In this document: one piece after another, positions 52,650 through 61,574 of the stretch | Numbering within the stretch: position 1 is the first letter of the stretch | Layout of the letters: each line of letters begins with the position of its first letter | Assembly (NCBI RefSeq): GCF_000970045.1 | Contig: NZ_CP009505.1 | Span: 1,488,001-1,552,000 of the forward strand | Direction of reading: 5' to 3' | DNA from: Methanosarcina sp. MTP4 | GTDB taxonomy: Archaea > Halobacteriota > Methanosarcinia > Methanosarcinales > Methanosarcinaceae | DNA length: 64,000 bases | Translations under genes and position numbers: made by a program | The notes under the pieces: model-generated | The model's input: the letters and a program-made list of their open reading frames with translations, nothing else | The model's database searches: none | What the model was told of the DNA's origin: nothing

Positions 52650-52812
52650 TAACTATAGTCAAGTACCCAGATGCCTTCACCAATCTCAAGTGAAAGTTTA
52701 ACCACAGAAAGCCCGGAAAACACGGAATAAAGGAAATAGGGGCACAATCCTTCCGTGCTTTCTGTGTCTTCCGTGGTTATAATGTAAGTGTAAATATTTA
52801 CCTCCGGGACTA
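52650..52812 (-). repeat. Dispersed 160-bp repeat with long hairpin, copy 2
   Basis: Reverse-complement copy of 24222-24386, including the 26-bp imperfect stem and the AGTCCCGGAGG-like end. Differences between copies are scattered substitutions. The surrounding 52501-53043 has no other gene. Confidence 0.8.
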
Positions 52813-53043
52813 TAAATGAAGGTATTACCCTAACAGATGTCATACTGTTATATATGTGTTGAACGTTTGCGTTGATTTCCTGCTTTTGGCTCCGAATTTC
52901 CTGCTGCCCGGCAATTTTTCATCTCAACAAAAAATTTCACATCCCGCCGGAAACTGATAAGTACTTTTAATACAGAGGGTAATAGATTGCATCAGTGCCC
53001 TTTGAGAGCTTGCGCTGCAGCAGCATATTAAGGAGACTGCATT

Positions 53044-53085
53044 ATGGCAGTCCATATGAAGGTATTTTGTTATGGCAATGTCTAA
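53044..53085 (+). CDS. Possible 13-codon leader ORF
   Basis: ATG 53044 follows a strong TAAGGAGA site and encodes MAVHMKVFCYGNV before TAA at 53083-53085. It overlaps the start of the next small ORF in another frame. The good ribosome-binding site belongs to this ORF, not to the downstream one, which suggests coupled translation or attenuation. Confidence 0.35.
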   Translation: MAVHMKVFCYGNV

Positions 53086-53206
53086 AAGAGATAAGGAAAG
53101 AAAGCAGAAGGCTCAGAGAGATAAAATGGAACAGCTTGAAAAGATGGCTGCTTCCGGAAGTAAGGATGCCAAGAAGAAACTGGCAAAAGAAAAGAAGAAG
53201 AAATAA
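53072..53206 (+). CDS. Small very basic protein
   Basis: 44 residues from ATG 53072, or 42 from ATG 53078 (MSKRDKERKQKAQRDKMEQL). More than 40 percent is Lys or Arg, with a short SGSKDAKKK turn and a Lys-only end, and the composition is low in hydrophobic residues. It could bind nucleic acid or ribosomes. It resembles in style the 42-residue protein at 2585-2713. Coding is supported by the compact ORF, the upstream ribosome-binding site and the leader overlap. Confidence 0.6.
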   Translation: MAMSKRDKERKQKAQRDKMEQLEKMAASGSKDAKKKLAKEKKKK

Positions 53207-53494
53207 GGATTTTTTGGTCTTTCCCTGTCCATGATGGTCATGAGCAGGTCGGGTGGGGTTATCAATAACCCGGCCCCAAGTACCTTTTTCCCAGTATAAT
53301 GTTGTGGTCTGAAGGGCTTTTTGAAAATTGATCTTTTTGAGGGATTCCTTCATTTAGGGCTATTTTACCATTTTCTCAACATTTAACATTTCATTTTCGG
53401 ACTATTTTCTCTTTCTTTTCACTGGGTCCGGATAAGTAAATAGTCCCCTTCACCAGCGCTTTTTATTTATCGAAAGGAGCCGATATCTTAGGAC

Positions 53495-54061
53495 ATGGAA
53501 AGCTACGAAGATTGTTCTACGGAAGAACTTATCCGGAAACTGGTAAATTCGGAACTTGTAGTTGACCCCGGACTTGCCTGGGAAATTTCCCGGATGCCGG
53601 ATGCCGTTCCCCATCTGGTACGCATTATTGAAGACGATGCCTCTTTTATGGAAGGGAGTCCGGGAGACGGTTGGGCGCCCATACATGCGAGTTTTTTACT
53701 AGGGGCAATAAAAACCCCTGCAGCCCGGAATGCAGTTTTCTGGCTCCTTCGGGGAAGGGATGAGGAACTCGGGGATTGGATTACGGAAGATTTTCCAACA
53801 ATCCTGGCAAATTTAGGGCTGGACGCGGTTGAGGATTTGAAGAAGTTTATCTCTGACAGGACAACTGGCTTATATCAACGGTCTGCTGCAAGTGGAGCCC
53901 TTTCTACCATTGCTCACAAGCACCCTGAAATATGGGATTCCACTGTCAGGTTTTTCAGACAGCTCCTGCAGGAAGAAGACGACCCTGAACTCCTTGGCTT
54001 TCTGATTTCCGACCTCTCGGAATTCAAGGGGCCGTTAAAAAATCCCTTATCCTGTCAATAA
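53495..54061 (+). CDS. HEAT-like repeat protein, probably truncated at the C-terminus
   Basis: 188 residues of helical repeats (MPDAVPHLVRIIEDDASFME, LLGAIKTPAARNAVFWLL, YQRSAASGALSTIAHKHPEI), resembling the PBS-lyase HEAT/DUF1186 type. Near the end, SDLSEFKGPLKNPLSCQ leaves the expected pattern: relatives continue with further repeats after SEFKDP. The last 38 bp overlap the 3' end of the convergent beta-helix gene. A deletion or frameshift near 54030 probably fused the frame to the neighbour's end. Confidence 0.7.
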   Translation: MESYEDCSTEELIRKLVNSELVVDPGLAWEISRMPDAVPHLVRIIEDDASFMEGSPGDGWAPIHASFLLGAIKTPAARNAVFWLLRGRDEELGDWITEDFPTILANLGLDAVEDLKKFISDRTTGLYQRSAASGALSTIAHKHPEIWDSTVRFFRQLLQEEDDPELLGFLISDLSEFKGPLKNPLSCQ

Positions 54062-55517
54062 CTGCCGTTATCCTTGAGGCGAAAGGCGCTTCAGGAGTTG
54101 TTTTACCGTCGAAGTGGTTGTCGTAAATGTTGTTTTCGGAATAATTTGCCACGATTGCTTCACTATTGCTGCTCAGGTAATTCCCGCTTACCGTATTGTT
54201 GTTGCTGGAATCCTCAAGGAACCTGCAGTACTTGAAATCCGCGGTTATGATGTCGGGGTTCACTCTTTTATTATTCGATGGGTCGAGATAGATGCCGTAA
54301 AGCCCGTTTGAGTTTACTGTGTTGTTATTGAGCATGTTGAAAGTTGATGACTTGAGATAGATCCCGTGCCCGCCGTTCGAGTTTGCAGTGTTTGCTTCCA
54401 GGGTGTTGCCGGCGGTTTCGTTCAGGTAAATCCCGTTTTTGCTGTTAAGGTTTGCAGTGTTTCCTTTCAGGGAGGTGTTTTCGCTGTAATAATACAGCAT
54501 GATCCCGTCTTCGTTCTTTGAAGCGGTATTGTTTCTAAGCACGTTGTTCCAGGAAAAATGGTTGAGGTGGATGCCGTATTTCCTGTTCAGGTCTGCCCTG
54601 TTGCCTTTCAGGGTGTTATTTGAGGAGGAGTCCAGGCAGATCCCGGTTTCATTGTTCGAGCTTGCGTTGTTGTTTATCAGCGTGATATTTTCGGCGCCCC
54701 GGATATAGAAGCCGTTTTCATTGTCCAGGGCGGCGTTGTTGCTAAAAATATTATTACTGCTGTAATACTCCAGCAGGAAACCGGTCCCACTGCTCAAAAT
54801 CCTGTTTTCGTTAAATGTGTTGTTTGCGCCTCCGAACATAAAGACTCCGCCCTTATTGTCCGACGCGGAGTTTCCCTTCAGTTCGTTGCTGTCGGCTGCA
54901 GCCAGAAAGATTGCGATATAGTTCTCCGAGGCGGTATTATTGCTCAGGGTGTTGTTATCGGATTCTTCAAGGAAAATGCCCAAGCTGTTGTTGGAAATTA
55001 TATTGTTGGTGATGGTGCAGGCGTGAACTTCTTCATCGCCTCCTTTATCGATTCCTCCATCGATTTCTCCATTATCTCCATCATCCGAATCTCCCTCCGG
55101 AGCTCTGAATAATTCGGATCTTCCGTCAAGGTATATCCCGCAGGGTTCGCGGCTTTTCCTGGTACTGTTTGCTCCTGTAACTTTAAAGCCGCTAATTGTA
55201 ACGTTACTAGCCGTCACATGGAACACATGATCTCCAGGGTCGGCTGCCTGGACGACCGTATCCTCCGGGTTTCCGGACTTTGAGATTATGGTTAGTTCTT
55301 TGTCCACATCCACATTTTCCGTATACGTTCCGCTGAAAACGCGAATTGTATCCCCGGATTTAGAATTGTTCACAGCTTCCTTTATGGAGGTATAGTCTGC
55401 TCCTCCGTTCCCATCCACGTTGATGTTCATAGCTGCTTCAGCGGAACCTGCAGAAACTATTATTAAAAAGAATACCAGTAAAAAGAATTCCAGTGCAAGG
55501 CAGTTTTTTATTTTCAG
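54024..55517 (-). CDS. Secreted right-handed beta-helix (NosD-like) surface protein
   Basis: About 497 residues if read from 55517. The body is a parallel beta-helix of about 17 coils of 22-24 residues (SSNNTLKGN, NGIYLNETAGNTLEAN), starting with the DYTSIKEAVNNSKSGDTIRV motif of this family. The only ATG (55430) lies after the signal sequence. Upstream in frame are 29 codons encoding LKIKNCLALEFFLLVFFLII and an AEAA cleavage region, a good signal peptide, but the first codon after the in-frame stop is CTG (55517-55515). So initiation at CTG, or a lost start codon, must be assumed. Confidence 0.75.
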   Translation of the reverse strand: MKIKNCLALEFFLLVFFLIIVSAGSAEAAMNINVDGNGGADYTSIKEAVNNSKSGDTIRVFSGTYTENVDVDKELTIISKSGNPEDTVVQAADPGDHVFHVTASNVTISGFKVTGANSTRKSREPCGIYLDGRSELFRAPEGDSDDGDNGEIDGGIDKGGDEEVHACTITNNIISNNSLGIFLEESDNNTLSNNTASENYIAIFLAAADSNELKGNSASDNKGGVFMFGGANNTFNENRILSSGTGFLLEYYSSNNIFSNNAALDNENGFYIRGAENITLINNNASSNNETGICLDSSSNNTLKGNRADLNRKYGIHLNHFSWNNVLRNNTASKNEDGIMLYYYSENTSLKGNTANLNSKNGIYLNETAGNTLEANTANSNGGHGIYLKSSTFNMLNNNTVNSNGLYGIYLDPSNNKRVNPDIITADFKYCRFLEDSSNNNTVSGNYLSSNSEAIVANYSENNIYDNHFDGKTTPEAPFASRITAVIDRIRDFLTAP

Positions 55518-55577
55518 TTATCTCAACCCCTTTTTTCAAATTCCGCTTTTATTTCTATACAATATCTAACAGTTTGT

Positions 55578-55808
55578 TTAATTTCCTTTAATATGCCTGA
55601 AAACGAGTTTGAAGGCTGATATGCTTAGAGCGCCTACGGCCACTATCAGCAGGACAAAAAACACTCCGCCCACGAACTGGCTAAAGAGCATAAAAGAAGA
55701 ACCGTGCCCCGGAAAAAACGACTCTGCTATGTAATACAAAATTGTAACAAGTATTAAAGTTCCTAAAGCGGCCGTTGCTAAAGACCGGGTGGATATTTTT
55801 CGTAACAT
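55578..55808 (-). CDS. Small two-helix membrane protein
   Basis: 76 residues with two transmembrane helices (about 10-30 and 43-65) and basic ends (MLRKISTR; FRHIKGN). ATG 55808 is preceded by GGAGGGG. No family is recognised. It lies 60 bp upstream of the beta-helix gene on the same strand and may be cotranscribed with it. Confidence 0.65.
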   Translation of the reverse strand: MLRKISTRSLATAALGTLILVTILYYIAESFFPGHGSSFMLFSQFVGGVFFVLLIVAVGALSISAFKLVFRHIKGN

Positions 55809-56113
55809 TTTTGCCTGTTCCCCTCCTGTTACTTATCTTCAGTTTTTCTTTTTCTCCTTTCCAGGCGCCCAACTCCATTAATTTTTAAATATAAGATATA
55901 TTTGTCTTTTTCTCTCCATGCCATCAAATTCAAAGAAAACATTTGAATTTTGTTCCTTAAACTATTCAATTCAAAATTGACATTTGATTTTTCACAGAAA
56001 AGTTATATGGTTTAAATTTTCTTATTTTGTAATGCAACTAATGTCCTGTAACTGAGTTGATTTCCTGCAACTGATTTCTTATACGCAATCTTGAGACCTA
56101 TGGAGAGTCTGAC
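55809..56113. promoter_or_regulatory. Divergent promoter region with inverted repeat
   Basis: AT-rich region between divergent membrane-protein genes. AAATTCAAA-GAAAACA-TTTGAATTT (55926-55950) is a perfect inverted repeat with 9-bp arms, followed by further TTCAAATT-like half-sites up to 55990. It is a candidate operator. Confidence 0.4.
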
Positions 56114-56572
56114 ATGAATAAAATATGGATCGCAGTAATCGCAGTTTTTGTGTGTATTATAGGAATCCTCGGACTAAATTACACAAGCCCGGACGAAATG
56201 GCAGGCGGCATCCCCCTTGATGCGGATGTGAGCTATACGGATGCCGAAATGCAAGAACTGTATGAAAAATACAACATCACCGAGAATGATATCAAATTTG
56301 CGAGAGGGGAACTTCCTCACTACCTGGAAGGCACGGTTTTTCAAAGCGACTTAAGAATCATAGTCTCCGAGACAGGCGAGCCTCCGGAGGGTTCGAAAGA
56401 AGGCGCGGATTATGATGTTGTGCTGAGCGAGCAGGAAATGTCAAAAATAATGGAGGAGGCAAGGGCAGCCTATATTGAAAAATACGGGGTGGACCCGGCA
56501 AACCCCAAACTTGACGAGGTCAAAGGCTATCTTATTCCCACACAGGAAGCAGGAAAACTCGTGTTTTTTTAA
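56114..56572 (+). CDS. Membrane-anchored or exported protein of unknown function
   Basis: 152 residues. Residues 4-22 form a hydrophobic N-terminal anchor (IWIAVIAVFVCIIGILGL). The rest is acidic and soluble, with DADVSYTDAEMQELYEKYNI, a YLEGTVFQSDLRI segment and a hydrophobic KLVFF end. No family recognised. A GAGAGTCTG stretch 8 nt upstream could be the ribosome-binding site of ATG 56114. The HEAT-repeat surface protein follows 107 bp later on the same strand. Confidence 0.7.
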   Translation: MNKIWIAVIAVFVCIIGILGLNYTSPDEMAGGIPLDADVSYTDAEMQELYEKYNITENDIKFARGELPHYLEGTVFQSDLRIIVSETGEPPEGSKEGADYDVVLSEQEMSKIMEEARAAYIEKYGVDPANPKLDEVKGYLIPTQEAGKLVFF

Positions 56573-56679
56573 ATCAGACAGGTATCAGATTCAAAATTAC
56601 AATACTGTTTCCAATTTATGAAAGTCCTCACAGGCAAAGTCATTGAGTAAAAATGAATTAATTTCGAATTGGGGATCAA

Positions 56680-58026
56680 ATGAAAGTTGAAAAATTAAGT
56701 ATTGTTCTGGCGATTTTCGCACTGATAGTCATTCAATCGGCCATATATGTCGGAACTGGTATAGCCAGTGCCGATTCTATCGATCAGGAGTTAGAGGCTC
56801 CAGATTCAGACTTTTCAAACTTAAATTCTTCGGATTCAAACGTCTCGGACTCAAAAGTCTCGAACCCAAGCTCTCCGGAATTAGAAGCATTAATCCGGGA
56901 CCTCAATTCCCCGGATCTGGCTGTTAAAGAGAATGCCGTAAAAGCCCTAGTTGGAATAGGGTCTCCAGCAGTGGAACCTTTAATCTTGGCCCTGGAATCC
57001 GAAGATCCGGATACCCGGGAAAATGCAGCCTGCGCTCTCGGGAAGATAGGAGATGAAAAAGCCATAAAACCTCTCATTCTGCTCCTGGCGGATGAAGAGT
57101 GGGAAGTTGAAAAAGCTGCAAATGATGCCCTTGTTGCAATCGGGGAGCCTGCGGTTGAACCCCTTATCCAGGTTTTACAGAATGATAACGAAAATGTCTA
57201 CTTGCAGACGAAAGTAATTCACGTTCTTGGGGATATAGGGGATGAAAGAGCAATTCCACCAATGATTCAGGCCCTGAAGAGCGGAGATCCTGAACTTCGG
57301 GCAGATCTGGCGTATTCCCTTGGTTTAATGGGAGAAACTGCTGTTGAGCCTTTGATACAGGTCCTTGGGGACGAAGACCCCTATGTTCGGGTCCGTGCGG
57401 CGGAGGCTCTTGGCAGAATCGGGGACGAGCGCGCAATAGGGCCGCTTACCGATGCCCTGGATGATGATTTTGAGAGAGTCCGGATATTTGCAAAAAAGGG
57501 CCTTGAAAAAATTGAAAATCAGAATAAAAATGTGGTCATTGCCGCTTACGGAGAAAAGCGTGAGTTCTACATTGAGGACCGGAGGAGAGAATGGCTCGAT
57601 CAGCTCCATTCTATAACCACCGGTGCAAGATACGATATGAAATCATACTTTTATCCGGGTGGGCCTGTTATAAGTTATGGCACGAGCATAGAAAACCGAA
57701 TCGAAGTCGGAATTCTGGAAGGTTCGGATGTTAACGATTCCACTCTGGACGAGATCTACGGAATATTTGACAGGGAGGGAAAAGAACTTGGAATTGATGA
57801 AGTGCCACTCGTGTTCAAATATGAAGGCCCCATCCGGGAAGATGAGGAACTGGTAGAGGAAACCGAAGCGTCAACAGAAGCGTCAACAGAAGCGTCAACA
57901 GAAGCGTCAAGTGAAGATATGCAGTCAACAGAAGATATGCAAGAATCCAGGGATATTCCTGGGTTCAAGGTAATGTTTACTTTGTTAGGAGTATTGGTTT
58001 CGGTTTGCATTCTAAAGAGGCGCTGA
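56680..58026 (+). CDS. Exported HEAT-repeat protein with PGF-CTERM-like sorting end
   Basis: 448 residues. A signal peptide (about 1-30) and a Ser/Asp-rich linker precede six to seven PBS-lyase HEAT repeats (about 65-280; ALGKIGDEKAIKPLILLLAD type). Then follow a separate alpha/beta domain (about 285-395), a low-complexity EAST repeat encoded by four tandem 12-bp units (57865-57912), and a C-terminus with IPGF, a hydrophobic helix and KRR. Such PGF-type tripartite ends are removed by archaeosortases and replaced by a lipid anchor, so the protein is probably attached to the cell surface. Confidence 0.82.
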   Translation: MKVEKLSIVLAIFALIVIQSAIYVGTGIASADSIDQELEAPDSDFSNLNSSDSNVSDSKVSNPSSPELEALIRDLNSPDLAVKENAVKALVGIGSPAVEPLILALESEDPDTRENAACALGKIGDEKAIKPLILLLADEEWEVEKAANDALVAIGEPAVEPLIQVLQNDNENVYLQTKVIHVLGDIGDERAIPPMIQALKSGDPELRADLAYSLGLMGETAVEPLIQVLGDEDPYVRVRAAEALGRIGDERAIGPLTDALDDDFERVRIFAKKGLEKIENQNKNVVIAAYGEKREFYIEDRRREWLDQLHSITTGARYDMKSYFYPGGPVISYGTSIENRIEVGILEGSDVNDSTLDEIYGIFDREGKELGIDEVPLVFKYEGPIREDEELVEETEASTEASTEASTEASSEDMQSTEDMQESRDIPGFKVMFTLLGVLVSVCILKRR

Positions 58027-58191
58027 TTTGGACGCTGATTTGAATCTTATGATTGCGAGTTGAGGTAAGGAGTCAGGTGTCAGGAAATAGGGGACTGCCA
58101 GGCTGGAAATAGTAGACAGTGACATGGAGCAACCCTTTTTTCCTGCAGCCTGATTTTCCTGCAACCCGGTTTGCTTCGAATTATCAGCTTC

Positions 58192-59508
58192 TCAGCTCAT
58201 CTGCAGCGGGTTAGCTTTCATATATTCTCGCAGCACCGTTGTCGCATAACTCCCCTTGGGGAGCATGAACTCCAGCACTGCCTTTGATTTTCCGGGGTTC
58301 AGTTCGTCTTCCGAGACCTCGAATTTGGGTTCCACATTCAGGAGGACTTCCCGGCGGATGCCTTTCGAGCTCATTTCCGGGATTTCTTTGATGTTGAAGC
58401 CTTCGAGAGGAACTTCAAATTCTTTCAGGACTTCCTGCTCGATCTCTCCCGGGACCCCGGATGCGAATTCTGTGGCATGGCCCGGGAGGGGGGCTGTTAT
58501 GAAGGCGCGGCCGCGTTTGAGCAGGCGGTTCATTGCGTTTACCTTTTCGGCGGTGACTGACTCGGTCCGGGAACTGTCCGGGAGTCCGGCTTCGTTTTTG
58601 AAGCAGACGATATCCCCTTCCACGGCAAGGTTCAGGGGGAGACCCTTTTCAATCCGGCGGCAGAGGATAGTGTTGTATATGCAGGACTGGTAAGCGTGGG
58701 CGAACATGCGGTAGAGGTTTTTCGGGAGCACCAGGAAAGATCCCGCAAAGTCATCCGGGTTTGCTATAAGGTGGTTCATCATTGCCCGTTCGTGCCCCAT
58801 GCGGAGAGGGTATTTATCAAGGCCGGTCCTGAAGTCCCTGGTCTCCTTTACGTACTGTCGGGCGGCTTTTGTCTCTTCTGGCTCGTCGGGGAAGGGCTCG
58901 GCAATGTAGGTCATGGCTGCTTTTTCAAAGTCGCCTTCAACTATGGCTTTTCCTACCAGATGAGTGACCGGGCGGACCGAGCCAAAGCGCTGGATCCCGA
59001 AAAAGTTGGGGACGCCGCCGGCAGCCAGGATCTCTTCCGTGGCTTTTCCAAGGATGGTCCGGGTCTCATCCACGGGAAGGTCGATATTCCGGATGGTGAT
59101 TATGAACTCGTTTCCGGTGAGGTCTCCGAGTTCCACGGATTTTTTAGACCGACCCAGGACTTTCATTTCTACGTCTTTCAGGCGGACCTTTTCGATAGCC
59201 TCTGCGTCCACACCAAAGATGCTGATCTTCTGGGTTGTCAGCGCCCGCTTGTCCTTCGTACCTGCAACGGTGATCCGCTTCTGGCTTATCTTCAGGATCT
59301 TTGCAAGGGTCCGGGTAAAATGGTGGGTGTCCCAGTCGCGTTTGGTGACTTCAAGGACCAGGTGCTTGCCTTCAGTCCCCTCCTCCCGGTTCGTGATCTC
59401 TTTTACGATGAAGTCCTCCACTTCCTGCCGGAGCTGTCCCCCGAGACCTGCGCTGTCTGTGGAGTAAAGGCTGATTCCAATCTGTTTTTCGATATTGGGA
59501 ACTTCCAT
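58192..59508 (-). CDS. truD: tRNA pseudouridine synthase D
   Basis: A 438-residue TruD-family enzyme forming pseudouridine in tRNA (position 13 in bacteria and most archaea). It has the catalytic-aspartate motif GTKDKRALTTQ near residue 82, the family motif NFFGIQRFGSVRP near 172, and the large archaeal insertion domain (TRUD domain, about 200-370). Length and motifs are normal. ATG 59508 (MEVPNIEKQIG) follows a GGAGTG site. Single gene, convergent with the HEAT-repeat protein. Confidence 0.95.
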   Translation of the reverse strand: MEVPNIEKQIGISLYSTDSAGLGGQLRQEVEDFIVKEITNREEGTEGKHLVLEVTKRDWDTHHFTRTLAKILKISQKRITVAGTKDKRALTTQKISIFGVDAEAIEKVRLKDVEMKVLGRSKKSVELGDLTGNEFIITIRNIDLPVDETRTILGKATEEILAAGGVPNFFGIQRFGSVRPVTHLVGKAIVEGDFEKAAMTYIAEPFPDEPEETKAARQYVKETRDFRTGLDKYPLRMGHERAMMNHLIANPDDFAGSFLVLPKNLYRMFAHAYQSCIYNTILCRRIEKGLPLNLAVEGDIVCFKNEAGLPDSSRTESVTAEKVNAMNRLLKRGRAFITAPLPGHATEFASGVPGEIEQEVLKEFEVPLEGFNIKEIPEMSSKGIRREVLLNVEPKFEVSEDELNPGKSKAVLEFMLPKGSYATTVLREYMKANPLQMS

Positions 59509-59698
59509 AAGCTTTAAACACTCCTTAAGCGGTTATTGGAAAAATTAAGGAAAAATGAATAAAGAAAGGGTCTCATGAGTTTGATTAATTCCCTCATGAG
59601 GTTATCGTGTCACGGGTTTGGTATACCGTACTTTATGAATTTATGAGCTTATTGCGTTTCGGGTTTATCGCGTTGTTGTTTATTACGTTTACGTTGAA

Positions 59699-60949
59699 TT
59701 ATCCTATGGCTTCCGAGCTGATGTCAATAACCTGTACTCTGCTCGTATTCACAAAAGTCCAGCTGTCCACAAGGGTATTGGGGTTTTCCCCGGTTGCGAG
59801 TTTTGCCGGGGCAGTAGTCCCCGGGAGGCCTCCTGCGTAGAGGCTGGAACTCGGGTCGAGCATCAGCCAGGAGCCGTAATCGTCGGTCAGGTAGTAGACG
59901 TCGACGTTGCCGTAGTAGGCCCTTACCCCTTCGATTATGGCATTTGTCGTCTCGGTTTCGTTGCCTATGTAGGCCGCGGCAAAAGCGTGGTTGTCCGTGA
60001 GGTAGAGCCTCGTTGTGCCTCCCACGGCTTCGATCAGTGAAGCCAGGAGGATTGCCTGGTCTTCACAGTCCCCTGCGCCTATTTTCAGGGTCGCATTGGC
60101 GGGTTCCCAGATGTCGTTTCCTCTCGGGTCATTTATATACCCGATATCCACGCTTACCCGGTCAAAAAGGGCACAGACCTGATAGATGTTGAACGCTCCC
60201 GGATATTCCTCCGAGCTTTCTGCGGCAGCTTTCCTGACGGACAGGTCTCCCGGTTCCACAAGCCCGTTCAGGATTCCGAAATAGGGAAGGGTGTTGTATT
60301 TGTAGGGAGGGTCGAGTTTTGGGGGCATGGGCTTTGCTTCAACCTTAAACTCTTCCAGAAACTGGGGTTCGTATTCGTGCCATTTCCCTTCCGAAGTACT
60401 TGCAAGTAGCCAGAGGACAATGTTCAGGGTGGGCCTGGCTTCCCCTTCTGGCATCCTGACCGAAAGCACTCCCAGGCACTGCTCCTCTTCCGGATCGAGC
60501 AGGGTGCCGCAGTCCTCGGAATACACCAGGCTTTCGGAATTGCCGACCGAAACCCCGTAACTGTCGATAAAGATGGGGTTTCTGCCCTCATTTTTGACAT
60601 TTACCTTGATATAGCTCACCGCACCCTGGTAAAATTCGGCAGTCTGGTAACTTGTGCTCAGGGAAAACCCGGGGTCCATGGGGGTCCTGAGAACCGGAGT
60701 TACCTCATTTTCCCGGGGGAAATAAGCCGGCACCTGCGGAACAGTGAATAAGCTGGAATCAGGTTTGAAAACCTCTTCCTGGTTTTCCCCCGAATTTGAA
60801 TCAAAAAAATTTCCAAATCCGTCCCTGAAGGCTCCGAACCCGGGAACTGAGTCCGAAAGCAGAATTCCGGCCGTGGCCACCACAAGGCCTATGCATAAAA
60901 CGGCAAGTATCGAGGCTATGGCTTTTCCTGACAACCTGGGTTTTTCCAT
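59699..60949 (-). CDS. Membrane-anchored transglutaminase-like protein
   Basis: 416 residues. One N-terminal transmembrane helix (about 11-32) is followed by a Ser/Asn-rich linker, a beta-sandwich region (about 90-200) and a transglutaminase-like core. The core has the probable catalytic cysteine in KIGAGDCEDQAILLASL (near residue 298), histidine in TDNHAFAAAYIG and aspartate in SWLMLDPSS. The fold is used by proteases and peptide-handling enzymes. The active site should face outward. Start ATG 60949; the partner is unknown. Confidence 0.85.
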   Translation of the reverse strand: MEKPRLSGKAIASILAVLCIGLVVATAGILLSDSVPGFGAFRDGFGNFFDSNSGENQEEVFKPDSSLFTVPQVPAYFPRENEVTPVLRTPMDPGFSLSTSYQTAEFYQGAVSYIKVNVKNEGRNPIFIDSYGVSVGNSESLVYSEDCGTLLDPEEEQCLGVLSVRMPEGEARPTLNIVLWLLASTSEGKWHEYEPQFLEEFKVEAKPMPPKLDPPYKYNTLPYFGILNGLVEPGDLSVRKAAAESSEEYPGAFNIYQVCALFDRVSVDIGYINDPRGNDIWEPANATLKIGAGDCEDQAILLASLIEAVGGTTRLYLTDNHAFAAAYIGNETETTNAIIEGVRAYYGNVDVYYLTDDYGSWLMLDPSSSLYAGGLPGTTAPAKLATGENPNTLVDSWTFVNTSRVQVIDISSEAIG

Positions 60950-61095
60950 GAACTCACTCCCAAATCCGGTCCTAAAGGAACTTTCCGATTTCCCCGTATT
61001 TCCGGAGAATCAATTCATCCGGTGAATTATTTACCTTGAGAACCACCCTATTAACTCTACACAATACGGGTTTTCTTGCTTTTTTTCAAAAGCGT

Positions 61096-61443
61096 TCACA
61101 AAAGTTTCAGGTCCTTTGTGACCTTATCTATAAGCTCTTCTTTTGCCGGCCCGATTCCGAGGACTGTGACCGTGCCCGGGGGGATTTCGGTCAGCCCTGC
61201 GTCCTGGATCAAAGCTGTGGGCAGTCCTTCCCGTCTTGCCTTTTCTTTAAGTTCGTAAAGGTCTTTCAGGGTCGGAACTTTGAGGACAACCTTTTTCTGT
61301 CCTCCATCCTTCCATTTTTCAAGATCACTCTTGCTTGCCCATTCCGAAGCCGAAACCGCAGCATGGGCCACCTGCACCGCAAATTTCCCTTTGGACAATT
61401 TCAGGTCGTTCCGGGTAACTATGCACTGTTTGTATTCACTCAT
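61096..61443 (-). CDS. pth2: Peptidyl-tRNA hydrolase, archaeal/eukaryotic type
   Basis: 115 residues, the full length of Pth2. It releases tRNA from prematurely terminated peptidyl-tRNA. Conserved features are the N-terminal [20 protein letters not shown] with QVAHAA after it, [19 protein letters not shown], and the C-terminal [20 protein letters not shown]. Start ATG 61443 or the next few codons. Single gene between two unrelated membrane and cofactor genes. Confidence 0.96.
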   Translation of the reverse strand: MSEYKQCIVTRNDLKLSKGKFAVQVAHAAVSASEWASKSDLEKWKDGGQKKVVLKVPTLKDLYELKEKARREGLPTALIQDAGLTEIPPGTVTVLGIGPAKEELIDKVTKDLKLL

Positions 61444-61574
61444 CCTTTGCCTCGGGCCTAATCAAGGTCAACTTATACTTTAAACGTTTCCTGTACTTTT
61501 TTGAGGGTTCTATCTAATTTTTCATATTATTTTTCATAGGGCCTTCAATATTTATTGTATCTTTGTAATCAATT

